Shown here piece by piece: positions 7,644 to 17,100 of a stretch of DNA of 44,076 nt. The DNA comes from an uncultured Prevotella sp. (GTDB lineage Bacteria; Bacteroidota; Bacteroidia; Bacteroidales; Bacteroidaceae). The notes below the pieces were generated by a model. That model worked only from the letters and a program-made list of their open reading frames with translations, ran no database searches and was not told the origin of the DNA. The stretch's first letter is position 1, and each line of letters starts with the position of its first letter. Where the stretch lies: assembly GCA_947304695.1 (NCBI GenBank), contig CAMZBS010000007.1, positions 1 through 44,076 of the forward strand, in the 5' to 3' direction. The translations under genes were made by a program, and so were the position numbers.

Positions 7644-8510
7644 ATGCGCCTCATGACCATCCGCACTTCGTTTTTTCTGACAGTTCTCCTGACTGCCCTT
7701 CTATGGCTGACAAGCAGCTGTGGCGAACAGCCAGAGCACTTCACCATCGACGTACTCAACCGTTTTACACCCGTGAAGAGCCAAGGCGACCGCCCCACTT
7801 GCTGGGCCTACGCCATGCTGGCAGCCATAGAAACGGAGCACATCATGAAGGGCGACTCGGTCAATCTGTCTACATCGTGGGTGGACCGCCACATGGAGCG
7901 CGACCCACTGGTACCGAAGACCAAACGGGGCATGGGCATCACGCTCATCCACCTGATCTACCGTTACGGTCTGGTGCCCTACGATGCCATGCCAGTGGGC
8001 GACGACATCCCGCCGAAGTACGCCTACATGCTGGGCGTGCAGTACACCCCGCTTGAGTTTGCCCACTCTGTTTGCGCACCAAACGAATACACGGGTGTAG
8101 CCTCTTCAGACAATGACCCTTTCTACACCAATTTCATATTAAACGTGCGCGACAACTGGGAGCGCAACGAACTGCTGAACATTCCGCGCGACTCCATGCT
8201 GGCGCTGGCCGAGAGAGCCGTCAGACAAGGTCACGGCATTTGCTGGGAAGGCGACATCTCTGAGCCCGGCTTCGACTGGAAACGGGGCGTGGCCCGGCTG
8301 TCGCTCCTGCAGGGCCGCACCACAGACGACCACTGCATGAGCATCGTTGGCCTGGCCCACGACGACGGGGGCAAGCCCTTTTTCGTCATGAAAAACTCGT
8401 GGGGCACGAAGAATGCCTACAACGGACTGATGTACATGTCATACGATTACTTCCGCGAAAAGACCGTGGCCCTCTTTCTTCCCACAAGTCTGATAAACAA
8501 AAAACCATAA
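7644..8510 (+). CDS. Papain-like (C1 family) peptidase, predicted lipoprotein
   Basis: A 288-residue protein with a lipoprotein signal (LTSSC, lipidated C26) and a C1-type catalytic set. Q47 and C53 lie in PVKSQGDRPTCW, H230 in DDHCMSIVG and N251 in VMKNSWG, in the correct order and spacing for a papain/bleomycin-hydrolase fold. There is no propeptide: the catalytic domain starts about 10 residues after the lipid anchor. It is probably tethered to the outer or inner membrane facing the periplasm or cell surface. A second ATG three codons downstream is also possible. Substrate unknown. Confidence 0.85.
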   Translation: MRLMTIRTSFFLTVLLTALLWLTSSCGEQPEHFTIDVLNRFTPVKSQGDRPTCWAYAMLAAIETEHIMKGDSVNLSTSWVDRHMERDPLVPKTKRGMGITLIHLIYRYGLVPYDAMPVGDDIPPKYAYMLGVQYTPLEFAHSVCAPNEYTGVASSDNDPFYTNFILNVRDNWERNELLNIPRDSMLALAERAVRQGHGICWEGDISEPGFDWKRGVARLSLLQGRTTDDHCMSIVGLAHDDGGKPFFVMKNSWGTKNAYNGLMYMSYDYFREKTVALFLPTSLINKKP

Positions 8511-8515
8511 TTATC

Positions 8516-9445
8516 ATGAAAAAGAAAAACTATCTGAATGCACTTGGCATTGCGCTGACTGTGATGCTGTGCAGCATTGTTGCCGCTTGTGATGATGACA
8601 ACGAAAATGAATTCAACGTAAGCCCATCTAAGGCTTCCGTAAGCGCATTTAGCAAAGCCACAGGCATGCTTATCTCTTCGTGCGGTGACTACCGCTTCCA
8701 TTACAACGAGCAGAGCCTGACAGATTACATTGAAGACAAGCAGGCCAACCGATGGTATTTCGGATACGAGCCCAACCTGATTGTCTATTCAGAAAAAGGC
8801 AGCAGGACAAAGAGCTGTTCGGTGACATACGACAAGAACGGCTTCCTGACCTCCATCAGCATGTCCGATTCCACCCACACGTATGACCATAAAGCATCCA
8901 TAAGATATAGTGCCGTTATTTCATACAACGACGGTGGGCATCTGAAAGCCATCTCCGTATCAACTGTCTCAAGCGGTTCAGACTACACTGGATCTCAAGA
9001 AACCGAAACCCGCACCATGGAAGAACTCTGGCTGACGTGGAGGAGCGACAATCTTGATCAGGCGACGTATGAATACCAATGCGGTGAAGACTCCTGGATC
9101 AAGAGTTTCGTTTTCACCTATAATGACAGTGCCAGCACAAACACCTATTGCCAGTGGGTACCGTCGCTCGACGAGATCTTGGACTTAGATGCCAGCCTTT
9201 TCACCGAAGCCTTTGCCTATATCGGCCTCTTGGGTCAAGGCCCCAATAAGCTGCCGTCAGCATGCGAGGTAATCCAGACATGGCCAAATGGTCGCAACGG
9301 CAGTGGACTGAACGGTGAGACGATTATCACAGACCATACTTTCAGCTACGGCTTCAACTCAGACGGCACCGTTGCCTATACCGTTGTAGACGGCACTCGT
9401 AAGGCATTCACGTATGAGAAGATGAACAATGCCAAAGCAAAATAA
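8516..9445 (+). CDS. Lipoprotein of unknown function (DUF4595-like)
   Basis: A 309-residue predicted lipoprotein; the signal peptide ends in IVAAC (C22) followed by an Asp/Glu/Asn-rich stretch, typical of surface-exposed Bacteroidota lipoproteins. The rest is built from repeated short beta-strand units of the form FxYNxxGxLTSI (for example VTYDKNGFLTSI and ISYNDGGHLKAI), which resembles the DUF4595 type. That assignment is from memory of the pattern only. The start at 8516 was chosen over an upstream in-frame ATG because it begins the signal peptide. It follows the papain-like gene by 5 bp and ends at a shared terminator. Confidence 0.8.
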   Translation: MKKKNYLNALGIALTVMLCSIVAACDDDNENEFNVSPSKASVSAFSKATGMLISSCGDYRFHYNEQSLTDYIEDKQANRWYFGYEPNLIVYSEKGSRTKSCSVTYDKNGFLTSISMSDSTHTYDHKASIRYSAVISYNDGGHLKAISVSTVSSGSDYTGSQETETRTMEELWLTWRSDNLDQATYEYQCGEDSWIKSFVFTYNDSASTNTYCQWVPSLDEILDLDASLFTEAFAYIGLLGQGPNKLPSACEVIQTWPNGRNGSGLNGETIITDHTFSYGFNSDGTVAYTVVDGTRKAFTYEKMNNAKAK

Positions 9446-9465
9446 AGCTTTCCGACAGATAAGAA

Positions 9466-9506
9466 AAAAGACCTGTTCTTCCAGAAAAGAGCAGGTCTTT
9501 TTTTTG
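9466..9506. terminator. Bidirectional terminator between the lipoprotein gene and cysS
   Basis: AGACCTGTTCTT (9469-9480) pairs with AAGAGCAGGTCT (9487-9498) through a 6-nt loop. A-run and T-run flanks on both sides let it serve the two converging transcripts. Confidence 0.9.
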
Positions 9507-9511
9507 TGTTT

Positions 9512-11011
9512 TTACTTGTTCAGTCGCCAGGTGGCACCGTCCTTGGTGTCCTTCACCTCAAAGCCAGCGGCGGCGAGGGCATCGCGAATCTGGTCGCTGG
9601 TGGCCCAGTCTTTGTTGGCCTTGGCCTTGGCACGCAGGTCGAGCACCATGTCGACCACCTTCCCGAAAGCCTCTTCGCGCTCCTGACTGCTGGCACCAGC
9701 GTCCTGATTACGTCCCTGCAGTCCGAGGATGTCCTCGGCAAAGAGGTGCATCACCTCACTGAGCTCCTTCAGGCAGTCGGGACAGATGGTGGCCTTGTGG
9801 TCCACGAGCTTGTTGACAACCGTGCAGCCCTCGAAGAGCAGGCTGATGACCTGTGGCGTGGCCAGGTCGTCGTTCATGGCATCATAGCAACGCTGTCGCA
9901 GGCTCTTCACGATGCGCTCCGTTTCGGCATCGCACTGAGCCGACACCTGCACCCTGCTCAGGTCGCTGATGCCGTTCATCAGTTTCTCCAGACCCTTCTC
10001 GGCAGCCTGCAGGGCCTCGTTGCTGAAGTCCACCGTGCCGCGATAGTGGGCCGACAGGATGAAGAATCTGATGGTCATGGGGCTGTAAGGCTTGCTGAGC
10101 AGTTGGTGCTGTCCGGTGAAGAACTGCTCCAGCGTAATGAAGTTGCCCAGCGACTTGCCCATCTTCTGTCCGCCAATGGTAATCATGTTGTTGTGCATCC
10201 AGTACTTCACGGCAGGATGGCCCATCGAAGCCACGGCCTGTGCAATCTCGCACTCATGGTGCGGAAACACCAGGTCCATGCCGCCGCCATGAATGTCGAA
10301 CTGCTCGCCCAGGTACTTCCGGCCCATGGCCGTACACTCACAGTGCCAGCCGGGGAAGCCGTCGCTCCAGGGCGAAGGCCAGCGCATGATGTGCTCCGGC
10401 TGCGCCTTCTTCCACAGGGCAAAGTCGGCCTGATGGCGCTTCTCGCCCACGCCGTCGAGCTCACGACTGGCATCCTTCACGTTCTCCAACGAGCGTCCTG
10501 AGAGTATGCCATACTGATGCTGCTTGTTGTATGCCTCAATGTCGAAATAGATGGAGCCGTTCGACTCGTAGGCAAACCCGTTGTCCAGAATCTGCTTCAC
10601 CAGCTGCTGCTGCTCAATGATGTGACCCGTGGCGTGCGGCTCAATCGAAGGCCGCTTACAGCCCAGTCGGTCCATGGCGTCATGGTAGCGGTTGGTGTAG
10701 TACTGGGCAATCTCCATGGGCTCCAGCTGTTCCAGCCGTGCCTTCTTGGCAATCTTGTCTTCACCCTCGTCGGCATCGTGCTCCAGATGGCCCACGTCGG
10801 TGATGTTGCGCACGTACCTGACTTTATATCCCAGGTGCGTGAGATAGCGAAACACCAGGTCGAAGGTGATGGCAGGGCGTGCATGGCCCAGATGAGGGTC
10901 GCCGTAGACCGTGGGGCCGCACACATACATGCCCACGTTGGGGGCGTGGAGCGGTTCGAAGCGCTCCTTCTGTCGCGTCAGAGTGTTGTAAATAACGAGT
11001 CTTGATTCCAT
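9512..11011 (-). CDS. cysS: Cysteinyl-tRNA synthetase
   Basis: A 499-residue class I aminoacyl-tRNA synthetase that charges tRNA-Cys. The HIGH-type motif is HLGH at 40-43, next to the zinc ligand C31 in YVCGPTVYG. Further zinc ligands lie in GWHCEC, followed by [14 protein letters not shown]. The KMSKS loop appears as KMGKS near residue 282. The C-terminal helical tRNA-binding part is complete. The ATG at 11011 begins [11 protein letters not shown], as is usual for the family. Monocistronic, with a promoter near 11055 and the shared hairpin terminator downstream. Confidence 0.97.
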   Translation of the reverse strand: MESRLVIYNTLTRQKERFEPLHAPNVGMYVCGPTVYGDPHLGHARPAITFDLVFRYLTHLGYKVRYVRNITDVGHLEHDADEGEDKIAKKARLEQLEPMEIAQYYTNRYHDAMDRLGCKRPSIEPHATGHIIEQQQLVKQILDNGFAYESNGSIYFDIEAYNKQHQYGILSGRSLENVKDASRELDGVGEKRHQADFALWKKAQPEHIMRWPSPWSDGFPGWHCECTAMGRKYLGEQFDIHGGGMDLVFPHHECEIAQAVASMGHPAVKYWMHNNMITIGGQKMGKSLGNFITLEQFFTGQHQLLSKPYSPMTIRFFILSAHYRGTVDFSNEALQAAEKGLEKLMNGISDLSRVQVSAQCDAETERIVKSLRQRCYDAMNDDLATPQVISLLFEGCTVVNKLVDHKATICPDCLKELSEVMHLFAEDILGLQGRNQDAGASSQEREEAFGKVVDMVLDLRAKAKANKDWATSDQIRDALAAAGFEVKDTKDGATWRLNK

Positions 11012-11051
11012 ATCTTCTTAAATTTTTCTGCTCTTCAGTTTCAAGAGCGCA

Positions 11052-11059
11052 AAGTTACG
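11052..11059 (-). promoter_or_regulatory. Promoter -7 box of cysS
   Basis: The minus strand reads TAACTTTG, a match to TAnnTTTG. It predicts a start near 11047 and a leader of about 36 nt. Confidence 0.6.
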
Positions 11060-11195
11060 AATTTTTTTCTATAACGAGTTACTTTTTACTCAGATTTGTG
11101 AGTCCATGCCGATTTTTGCCGTTTCAAGACAGTCTTCACCCAGATGTTCAAAATCGAAGAATCAGCTTCGCAATATCCTGATTCCCAATCGTTTA

Positions 11196-11278
11196 CAGCT
11201 GAGGCTCAGCTGACACTCAACTAAGCCTCAGTTACAGCACAACCAAGGCTCAGTTATCATGCAACTGAGGCTCAGTCA
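11196..11278. repeat. 22-bp-period palindrome array B (4 units)
   Basis: Units start at 11196, 11218, 11240 and 11262, exactly 22 bp apart. They are CAGCTGAGGCTCAGCTG (a perfect odd palindrome), CAACTAAGCCTCAGTTA, CAACCAAGGCTCAGTTA and CAACTGAGGCTCAGTCA, with spacers acact, cagca and tcatg. The array sits between two divergent promoters rather than after a gene, so it cannot be simply a terminator. Confidence 0.9.
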
Positions 11279-11364
11279 GAAAACAGCCCGGCAGCAGACG
11301 TTTCTCCATCCATTGTCTTTCTGCTTGTTTTCATCTAAGGCAACGAAATAAAAATCTCTTTTTA

Positions 11365-11396
11365 TTTGCACTTTTGTCAAAACTTTTATATCTTTG
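11365..11396 (+). promoter_or_regulatory. Promoter of the tubulin-like gene block
   Basis: TTTG at 11365-11368, a 20-nt spacer and TATCTTTG at 11389-11396 make a good -33/-7 pair. Predicted start near 11401 gives a leader of about 54 nt before the first gene. No other clear promoter was seen inside the block. Confidence 0.7.
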
Positions 11397-11454
11397 CAGT
11401 CGTTATCATCAAAAACGAACCACCAAGACAGTTACAAACTAAAGACCAACGACC

Positions 11455-12048
11455 ATGTTTTTTTTAGGTAATATCTTAGGGTGCATCTTCTGGGGCGCAG
11501 TGATTGCCGTCGCCACAACAGCCGCAGTGTGGCTCATTTGCAGGCTGATCAGCGGAAACCTCAACTCGCTGGGCGCCTGCATCGTGCTCACGGTTCTGTT
11601 CATCCTGGCCGGAGCCCAGGGCAGCATGATCACGGGTGCCTTCTACCTAAGAGGCTACGTGGACGAAGCCCACGATGCCGTGGCGGCACTGGTGCCCACC
11701 ATTGAGACAGGCGACCTGGAACAAGCATCGGCCAACATCGACGAGATCAAAAAGCGCGTGTTCGAGGAATATCCCATGCTCGAACCCTTTGCCGACAAGA
11801 TTGACCTGAGCCAGATAGAGAGCTACGCACAGAGCGGCACCGCCGTGGCCGACACCGTGGCCAAACAGTTCAACGACTCGCTGGCCTACTACATCCTGCG
11901 CCGCGTGCTCTGGCTGCTGGGCTTCATGATTGTGGCCACGCTGGCCATCGTCTTCCTGTTCAGCTACCGGGGCGGCAGCAGCGACTATTCAGACTATGGC
12001 GGCACTGGGCTCACGTCTGGCGGAGGCGCCGGCAGCCTGCAGTTCTGA
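11455..12048 (+). CDS. Three-helix membrane protein of unknown function, first gene of the tubulin-like block
   Basis: A 197-residue protein I do not recognise. Two N-terminal membrane helices (about 4-28 and 38-62) are followed by a charged, helical segment (65-140) and a third helix (about 145-167). The tail is rich in Gly, Ser, Tyr and Asp (YRGGSSDYSDYGG and onward). The helical segment between helices 2 and 3 is acidic and probably a small extracytoplasmic or cytosolic domain. It lies 46 bp before the tubulin-like gene and is a plausible membrane anchor for it; that role is inference from position only. Confidence 0.8.
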   Translation: MFFLGNILGCIFWGAVIAVATTAAVWLICRLISGNLNSLGACIVLTVLFILAGAQGSMITGAFYLRGYVDEAHDAVAALVPTIETGDLEQASANIDEIKKRVFEEYPMLEPFADKIDLSQIESYAQSGTAVADTVAKQFNDSLAYYILRRVLWLLGFMIVATLAIVFLFSYRGGSSDYSDYGGTGLTSGGGAGSLQF

Positions 12049-12094
12049 ACGAATTGGAATAATCAAAACAAATAATCATAAAACTAAAACAACT

Positions 12095-15000
12095 ATGGCA
12101 GACATTCTTATTGGACTGGGCGGAACAGGAGGCAAGATCCTGAAGGCTTTCCGCCAGAGACTTTGGACCGACAACACCGACACGGAACGCAAGAAGCTAC
12201 CCATCGGATTCATCTATGTAGACACCGACCGGGCCATGCTCGACCCCTCGGACCTGACCTACGAGACCATTCACGGCAACTGCTGCTTCCAGCCGAACGA
12301 CTTTGTGGACATCAAGACACACAGCGACATCGACGCCATCTTCTCGAACCCCACGGCCTATCCCAAGCTGCACGGCCTCATGGGCAATGTGGGCGAGACG
12401 CAGACAGCCGTCTGCCCCGTGGGCGCCGCAGCCGACCAGAAGCGCCGCGCAGGCCGCATTCTCTTTGCTGCCAATATCGATGCCTATCTGTTCAAGCTGA
12501 ACACCACCGTGGAAGACGTGAAGAAGAAGGAAGTGAACGGCGAGATCAACGTCTACATCTTCGCCGGTCTGGCCGGTGGCACGGGTTCCGGCTCCATCGT
12601 CGATGCCGTAGCACAGACGCGCAAATGGTTCTTCGAGCACAACTATAACGAGAAGCAGTTCAACATCATCACTTTCTGTCAGATTCCGGAAAACACCCCG
12701 AAGGCAGGATGGGATGCCGGACGATACAAGGCCAATGGCTATGGCGCACTGCAGGAGCTGAACGCCCTGTTCTCAAGCCATTACAACATGGAATGGGGCA
12801 CGAAGACTGTTACACCCCCCTTCGACGTGACCAGCGACGTGGAATACGGCCGCCTGTATCTCTCCTACGACAATCCCACGCCTGAGAACGTGCGTGCCGG
12901 ACGCATTCCGCAGGACCTGAAAATTGGCAGCGGACTGGTGCTCTACTCAAACAAGAACGACAAGGGATTCACCATCACCGAGCCCGTGGAGCTGGCCGAA
13001 CTCGTGGCCAACTTCGTCTATGCGTGGGTGTTCATGCCCGGCGGCGACGCCAAGCAGAACTTCGGACGCTTCGTCACGTTCGAGAACCTCTCAAGCAACC
13101 GCGACGAATACGACGAGACCGCCGATCCCGAACTGGGCAACCCCATTCCCGTGCGCACCCGTGCCGTAGGTTCGTTCGGCATCAAGCGCATCGTCGTGCC
13201 TGAAAGTTCGCTGCAGGAGCACATTGCCTACACGCTGGGCTGCTCGGCACTGATGGCATTCAAGTATAACAACTGGAGCACACAGCAGGGCTACCGCGAC
13301 GAACCGCTGTTGTTCGATGCCGTGAGCTATGTGAAGGACGAAGGACGCCGCGAGAGCTGGAAGCTCAGCCGTCCCTACTTCCTGTTGCAGAAATACATCC
13401 TTGAAGGCGATTCGAAGGAGAACTGGAAGGAAGGCGACTACAGCACCTACTGGCGTCCCTGCATCGACGCATGGCAGAAGGTGGCCCGTGGTGCCAAGAA
13501 CGAGTTCCCCAAGCTCATCGAACTGTGCCGTGGCGGCTACGACAGCGGATTCCGCGGCAAGGGCGTCGAGAACTTCTTCAAGGACAAGGCAGCCTCGATC
13601 AACGACTCATACTCTAAGCTGGTGGCCGAAAAGGTAGAGAACTACTTCTTCGAGCAGTGGGCATTAGGCAAGCTGTCGCTCACCACGCTGGAGGACATCA
13701 GTGCCAAGCTCTACAAGCAGATCTGCGAAGAGACGCAGAAGTTCGTTGAGAAGGACATTCCCGAAATGGAACAGAAAATCAAGGCCAACGAGCAGAACAT
13801 TCAGAGCACCGTGCAGGACTACCTGTCGTCGAACGCCATTGTGCGTGCCGCCACGTTCAACAACCGCTTCCAGCGCGTTGTCGAACTGAGCATCACACTC
13901 TACTGCCAGAAGACCGAACTGGCCGCCATGCGCCTGTTCTCGCAGCCCCTGTGCCAGGCACTGGAGCAGCGCTTCCAGGACCTGAACAACCGCATCATCG
14001 GCTTCAAGAACCGCGTCGACGAGCTCATCAAGTTCTCAAAGGAGCGCATGAGTGCCCTGGCCGACCTGAGCCTCATCGACAACGACGAGACACGCGACGG
14101 CACGGAGAACATGAACCTGCCCGTCATTGAGTTCTACAACCGCAAGCGCATGCAGAACCTCGAAAGCCGCCTGCTGGGCGACCAGGAGCGCATCGACAGC
14201 ATTGGCGGACAGATTCGCCAGGCCATTGTCGACGCACTGCAGGGCGACCAGCGCTTCACCAACGTGCAGCGCATGGACACCAAGGTGCTCTCGCAGGCTC
14301 TGTTGGGTCCCGTCTACGAACAGATCAAGTCGTTCCACGACAAGCTCTGCACCGAACAGCAGGACAAGATCCTGGGGCTGCCCATCATGGAACGCCTGTA
14401 CCAGAAGTACGGCAACAACCCGCAGGAACTGAACAAGTTTGCAGGCGACATCGTCACCGCCAGCGGAATATTCACTGAGATTGACATGAACCAGATCAAG
14501 CAGAAGAACGACAACACGCCTGCACCCGATCTGGGCAAGAACATCATGATCAAGCGCATACTGGTCAACCTGCCTTCAAGCAAGGAGCCTGAACTGGTGA
14601 CATTCGCCGAAGACCTGAAGAATGCCATTTTGGCCAACATCGGCGGCGGCGAAGGCGGCAACGTAATCGTCGACATGAACAACCCGAACCAGAACGAGAT
14701 TTCGGTGATGACACTCGTCAACGGCTTCCCCATGCGCGCCATCAGCGCCATTCCCATGCTGCAGGCCGAATACAGCAAGCTCATCAATCAGGATCCGAAG
14801 AACAAGGTGGTGCTCGTCAGCGAAGGCAAGGACGGCGACTTCCGTCCGCTCTTTGCACGTCCGGCGAAGACTGCTGCCGAACTGCGTGAGGACATGGCAC
14901 CACAGCTCATCGTCCTGCTCGGACTGGAGAAGTTTGTCAAGGATGATGCCAGCGAGGAATACGGCGTGGGCGAGAAAGACTTCTTCGGCAATGCTGCCGT

Positions 15001-15301
15001 CACGCCTTGGGGACACCGCATGTTCACCGAGATTCCTTACGACGACCGCCTGGTCACTGAGCGTAAGTCGCAGGTGGCCAAGCTCTTCAACGAGACCATG
15101 CAGGAAGCCTTTGCCGAGGTGGACTGCAACGTGCGCTCGAACGTAGAAGCTAAGAAGAAAGAGATTCAGCAGGCCATCATGACCCACATAGGAGCCGTGA
15201 TGCAGGCCGAGAATCCTAAGAAGCCACAGCCCTACAACGACTTCGTGAACTGGACGAAGAAGGCCGTGGAAATGGTGCTGGGCTATAACCCGAATGCATA
15301 A
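12095..15301 (+). CDS. Large tubulin/FtsZ-superfamily protein (Tubulin_2-like)
   Basis: A 1068-residue cytosolic protein; the start at 12095 opens MADILIGLGGTGGK. The N-terminal 230 residues show a tubulin-type GTP-binding layout: a T1-like loop GLGGTGG (7-13), VDTD (42-45), the tubulin signature loop as GGTGSGS (161-167), and N214 in ANGYGALQEL at the place of the guanine-contacting Asn in helix H7. The remaining ~800 residues have long charged helices, including a likely coiled coil near 540-590. It is far longer than FtsZ (~400) and fits the large bacterial tubulin-like families (Pfam Tubulin_2 / FtsZ-like, proposed to act in membrane remodelling). GTPase and polymerisation activity are untested here. 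Neighbours encode membrane and exported proteins. Confidence 0.85.
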   Translation: MADILIGLGGTGGKILKAFRQRLWTDNTDTERKKLPIGFIYVDTDRAMLDPSDLTYETIHGNCCFQPNDFVDIKTHSDIDAIFSNPTAYPKLHGLMGNVGETQTAVCPVGAAADQKRRAGRILFAANIDAYLFKLNTTVEDVKKKEVNGEINVYIFAGLAGGTGSGSIVDAVAQTRKWFFEHNYNEKQFNIITFCQIPENTPKAGWDAGRYKANGYGALQELNALFSSHYNMEWGTKTVTPPFDVTSDVEYGRLYLSYDNPTPENVRAGRIPQDLKIGSGLVLYSNKNDKGFTITEPVELAELVANFVYAWVFMPGGDAKQNFGRFVTFENLSSNRDEYDETADPELGNPIPVRTRAVGSFGIKRIVVPESSLQEHIAYTLGCSALMAFKYNNWSTQQGYRDEPLLFDAVSYVKDEGRRESWKLSRPYFLLQKYILEGDSKENWKEGDYSTYWRPCIDAWQKVARGAKNEFPKLIELCRGGYDSGFRGKGVENFFKDKAASINDSYSKLVAEKVENYFFEQWALGKLSLTTLEDISAKLYKQICEETQKFVEKDIPEMEQKIKANEQNIQSTVQDYLSSNAIVRAATFNNRFQRVVELSITLYCQKTELAAMRLFSQPLCQALEQRFQDLNNRIIGFKNRVDELIKFSKERMSALADLSLIDNDETRDGTENMNLPVIEFYNRKRMQNLESRLLGDQERIDSIGGQIRQAIVDALQGDQRFTNVQRMDTKVLSQALLGPVYEQIKSFHDKLCTEQQDKILGLPIMERLYQKYGNNPQELNKFAGDIVTASGIFTEIDMNQIKQKNDNTPAPDLGKNIMIKRILVNLPSSKEPELVTFAEDLKNAILANIGGGEGGNVIVDMNNPNQNEISVMTLVNGFPMRAISAIPMLQAEYSKLINQDPKNKVVLVSEGKDGDFRPLFARPAKTAAELREDMAPQLIVLLGLEKFVKDDASEEYGVGEKDFFGNAAVTPWGHRMFTEIPYDDRLVTERKSQVAKLFNETMQEAFAEVDCNVRSNVEAKKKEIQQAIMTHIGAVMQAENPKKPQPYNDFVNWTKKAVEMVLGYNPNA

Positions 15302-15339
15302 AGACAATTAATTATTTAAAACATTAAAACAGAGAAGAT

Positions 15340-15972
15340 ATGAAAAAGTATAAGTGCATGAACATCGGCAACTGCGATAACGCCAACACGGGTGAAATAT
15401 TCGAGATTGCCGAAGGTGAGGAACTGAAGTGTCCGAAATGCGGTTCCGACATGATTATCGAAGTGAAGCCAAAGTCTTTCGGCAAACTTGGAATCATCAT
15501 CGGTGCTGCCGTGGTCATCATTGGTGCTGCCGTTGCCTTCTTCGCACTCAGCGGTGACAAGGAAGAAGTAACAGAGCCTCAGCCTGTCCAACCGGAAGTG
15601 GAAGTGGTAGAAGAAGCACCCGACACCACAACCGCAGCCGAACCGGCACAGCCCGAGACTACGGCTGAAGAGCCTGTAGAAAAGGAAACCAAGGTTGAAG
15701 AGCCCGCAACGGAAGAACCGAAGCCGATTGAAAAACCAAAGCCGCCCGTGAAGAACCCTAGCTGGGGTGTTTATGACGGTCCCCGCGACGCTCAGGGACT
15801 ACCCCACGGCAATGGTGTGCTGCGCATTACGCGCTCTACCACCATCAACGGTGAATCAGCCCAGCCCGGTGAGCGCATTGAGGGTGTGTTTCGCAATGGC
15901 TACGTCAATATGGGCACCTGGTACAAGAACGACGGAAACGCCGTTGTTGTGAAGGGCATCAAGGTTGTCTAA
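15340..15972 (+). CDS. Zinc-ribbon / transmembrane / MORN-like protein
   Basis: A 210-residue three-part protein. Cysteines C6, C12, C31 and C34 (the last pair as CPKC) form a likely cytosolic zinc ribbon. One membrane helix follows at about 48-72. A Pro/Glu/Val/Thr-rich linker (about 75-135) could span the periplasm. The C-terminal region (about 140-205) has GVYDGPRDAQGLPHGNGVL and GVFRNGYVNMGTWYKND, which look like two MORN-type repeats. No signal peptide precedes the ribbon, so the N-terminus is probably inside and the MORN part outside. This would make it a bridge between the tubulin-like protein and the exported proteins encoded next; that link is inference. Confidence 0.8.
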   Translation: MKKYKCMNIGNCDNANTGEIFEIAEGEELKCPKCGSDMIIEVKPKSFGKLGIIIGAAVVIIGAAVAFFALSGDKEEVTEPQPVQPEVEVVEEAPDTTTAAEPAQPETTAEEPVEKETKVEEPATEEPKPIEKPKPPVKNPSWGVYDGPRDAQGLPHGNGVLRITRSTTINGESAQPGERIEGVFRNGYVNMGTWYKNDGNAVVVKGIKVV

Positions 15973-15982
15973 AACCAACTGA

Positions 15983-17095
15983 ATGAAAGGGCGACTGACC
16001 ATCATCATGCTACTGCTGCTGACGGGCCTTGTGCCCGTCGGCGCAGTTAACTACGCCACAAAGCGTCTCAAAAGCATTGCGCACTGCCTGAACCTGCCGA
16101 TGATTGACACGCTGAAGGCGGGTGATGTCAGCTTGGGCTATACGCTGAACGGGCGTTATAAGCTCACGGTCAGAGCCAACCGATACGGTGAGATTTCCCA
16201 CATTGGATTGTACCTCTTCCCAAGGGAAGTACGCGAGGGGGCACCGTCGCCTATCTATGACTTTCTGGAGCGTAACCTCTTGGAGCGCAACCTGCCGTCA
16301 CTCGATGGCGAACTGCGCCACCAGCAGCAGGGAGAGCACGTCTACTTCGGCGTTGGCAGTGCCCACACACCGTTCTCATTCAACGGGACAGAGACTTTTT
16401 CCGAGGAACGCGTCGACCTGAAGCGCTACCGCGTCACATGGACACGGGGCAATCGTGAGGTGCTGAAAATCAGTTTCGACATGGACTATGAACTGTTGTC
16501 GGGCTGCAACTCCATTGAACTGGAACAGCTGTTTGTACGTCGTTTGCAGCATTTCAAGTCCCAGCAGGACAGCGTTTCAGCCTTCGACGTAAGACAGTTC
16601 CCCCAAAATACCACTTCATACGTGGCCAAGGGTGACTCGTTCCTAATTGCCGAGATGCGTAACGACCTCTACTTTGAACACAATGACAGTACTGGATGGC
16701 AGCTTTCCGACCATGCAGAAAGCATCTCGAAGACGCTGAGCAACATGATGCTCAGTCCTGAGTTCCACCGTCAGCCTGAGTTACAACTAATCGTCGACAA
16801 GTACGGCTATGCTGCCGACACAGTCTCAGTGTCCTATCGCAAACTTCTGCAAATGTGCATGGAGGACGGCTGTACACCCTACTTCGGAATCAAGGAGCGC
16901 AAGGACGACGGTTCCTACACCGGCACACTCCTGCTTGTAAACCGAAAAGGCGGCTATGTCCACATGCTGAGCACAGCCGTTCCAGCAGCAACACTGACGG
17001 ATACCGGCAACGGAAAAATCATTGGACGGCTTTATGTCTACATCCCGATGCACAACGTGTCGGACCGATACTTTCAACAAACCAAGAAAAAATAA
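15983..17095 (+). CDS. Exported protein of unknown function
   Basis: A 370-residue protein with a signal peptide (residues 1-21, ending VGA). I do not recognise the family. The mature part alternates beta-like and helical stretches with no repeats, and contains a few cysteines. It starts 11 bp after the MORN-like gene and ends 5 bp before the next, so it is tightly embedded in the block. Confidence 0.8.
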   Translation: MKGRLTIIMLLLLTGLVPVGAVNYATKRLKSIAHCLNLPMIDTLKAGDVSLGYTLNGRYKLTVRANRYGEISHIGLYLFPREVREGAPSPIYDFLERNLLERNLPSLDGELRHQQQGEHVYFGVGSAHTPFSFNGTETFSEERVDLKRYRVTWTRGNREVLKISFDMDYELLSGCNSIELEQLFVRRLQHFKSQQDSVSAFDVRQFPQNTTSYVAKGDSFLIAEMRNDLYFEHNDSTGWQLSDHAESISKTLSNMMLSPEFHRQPELQLIVDKYGYAADTVSVSYRKLLQMCMEDGCTPYFGIKERKDDGSYTGTLLLVNRKGGYVHMLSTAVPAATLTDTGNGKIIGRLYVYIPMHNVSDRYFQQTKKK

Positions 17096-17100
17096 CAAGC

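Larger units (their letters stand above)
11012..11454. other. Divergent intergenic region between cysS and the tubulin-like block
   Basis: This 443-bp gap holds the minus-strand cysS promoter, repeat array B and the plus-strand promoter of the nine-gene block. I see no ORF or RNA gene in it. The stretch 11060-11195 shows no structure I can name. Confidence 0.7.

Noticed and set aside
9506..10501. Long plus-strand open frame opposite cysS
   Set aside because: It is a shadow of the GC-rich cysS codons: no start signal, and composition rich in His/Val/Leu/Gln as expected of an antisense frame.
12095..15301. Calling the tubulin-like protein FtsZ or a phage PhuZ-type tubulin
   Set aside because: It is 1068 residues with a GLGGTGG first loop and no division-gene neighbours. 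No phage genes are near.
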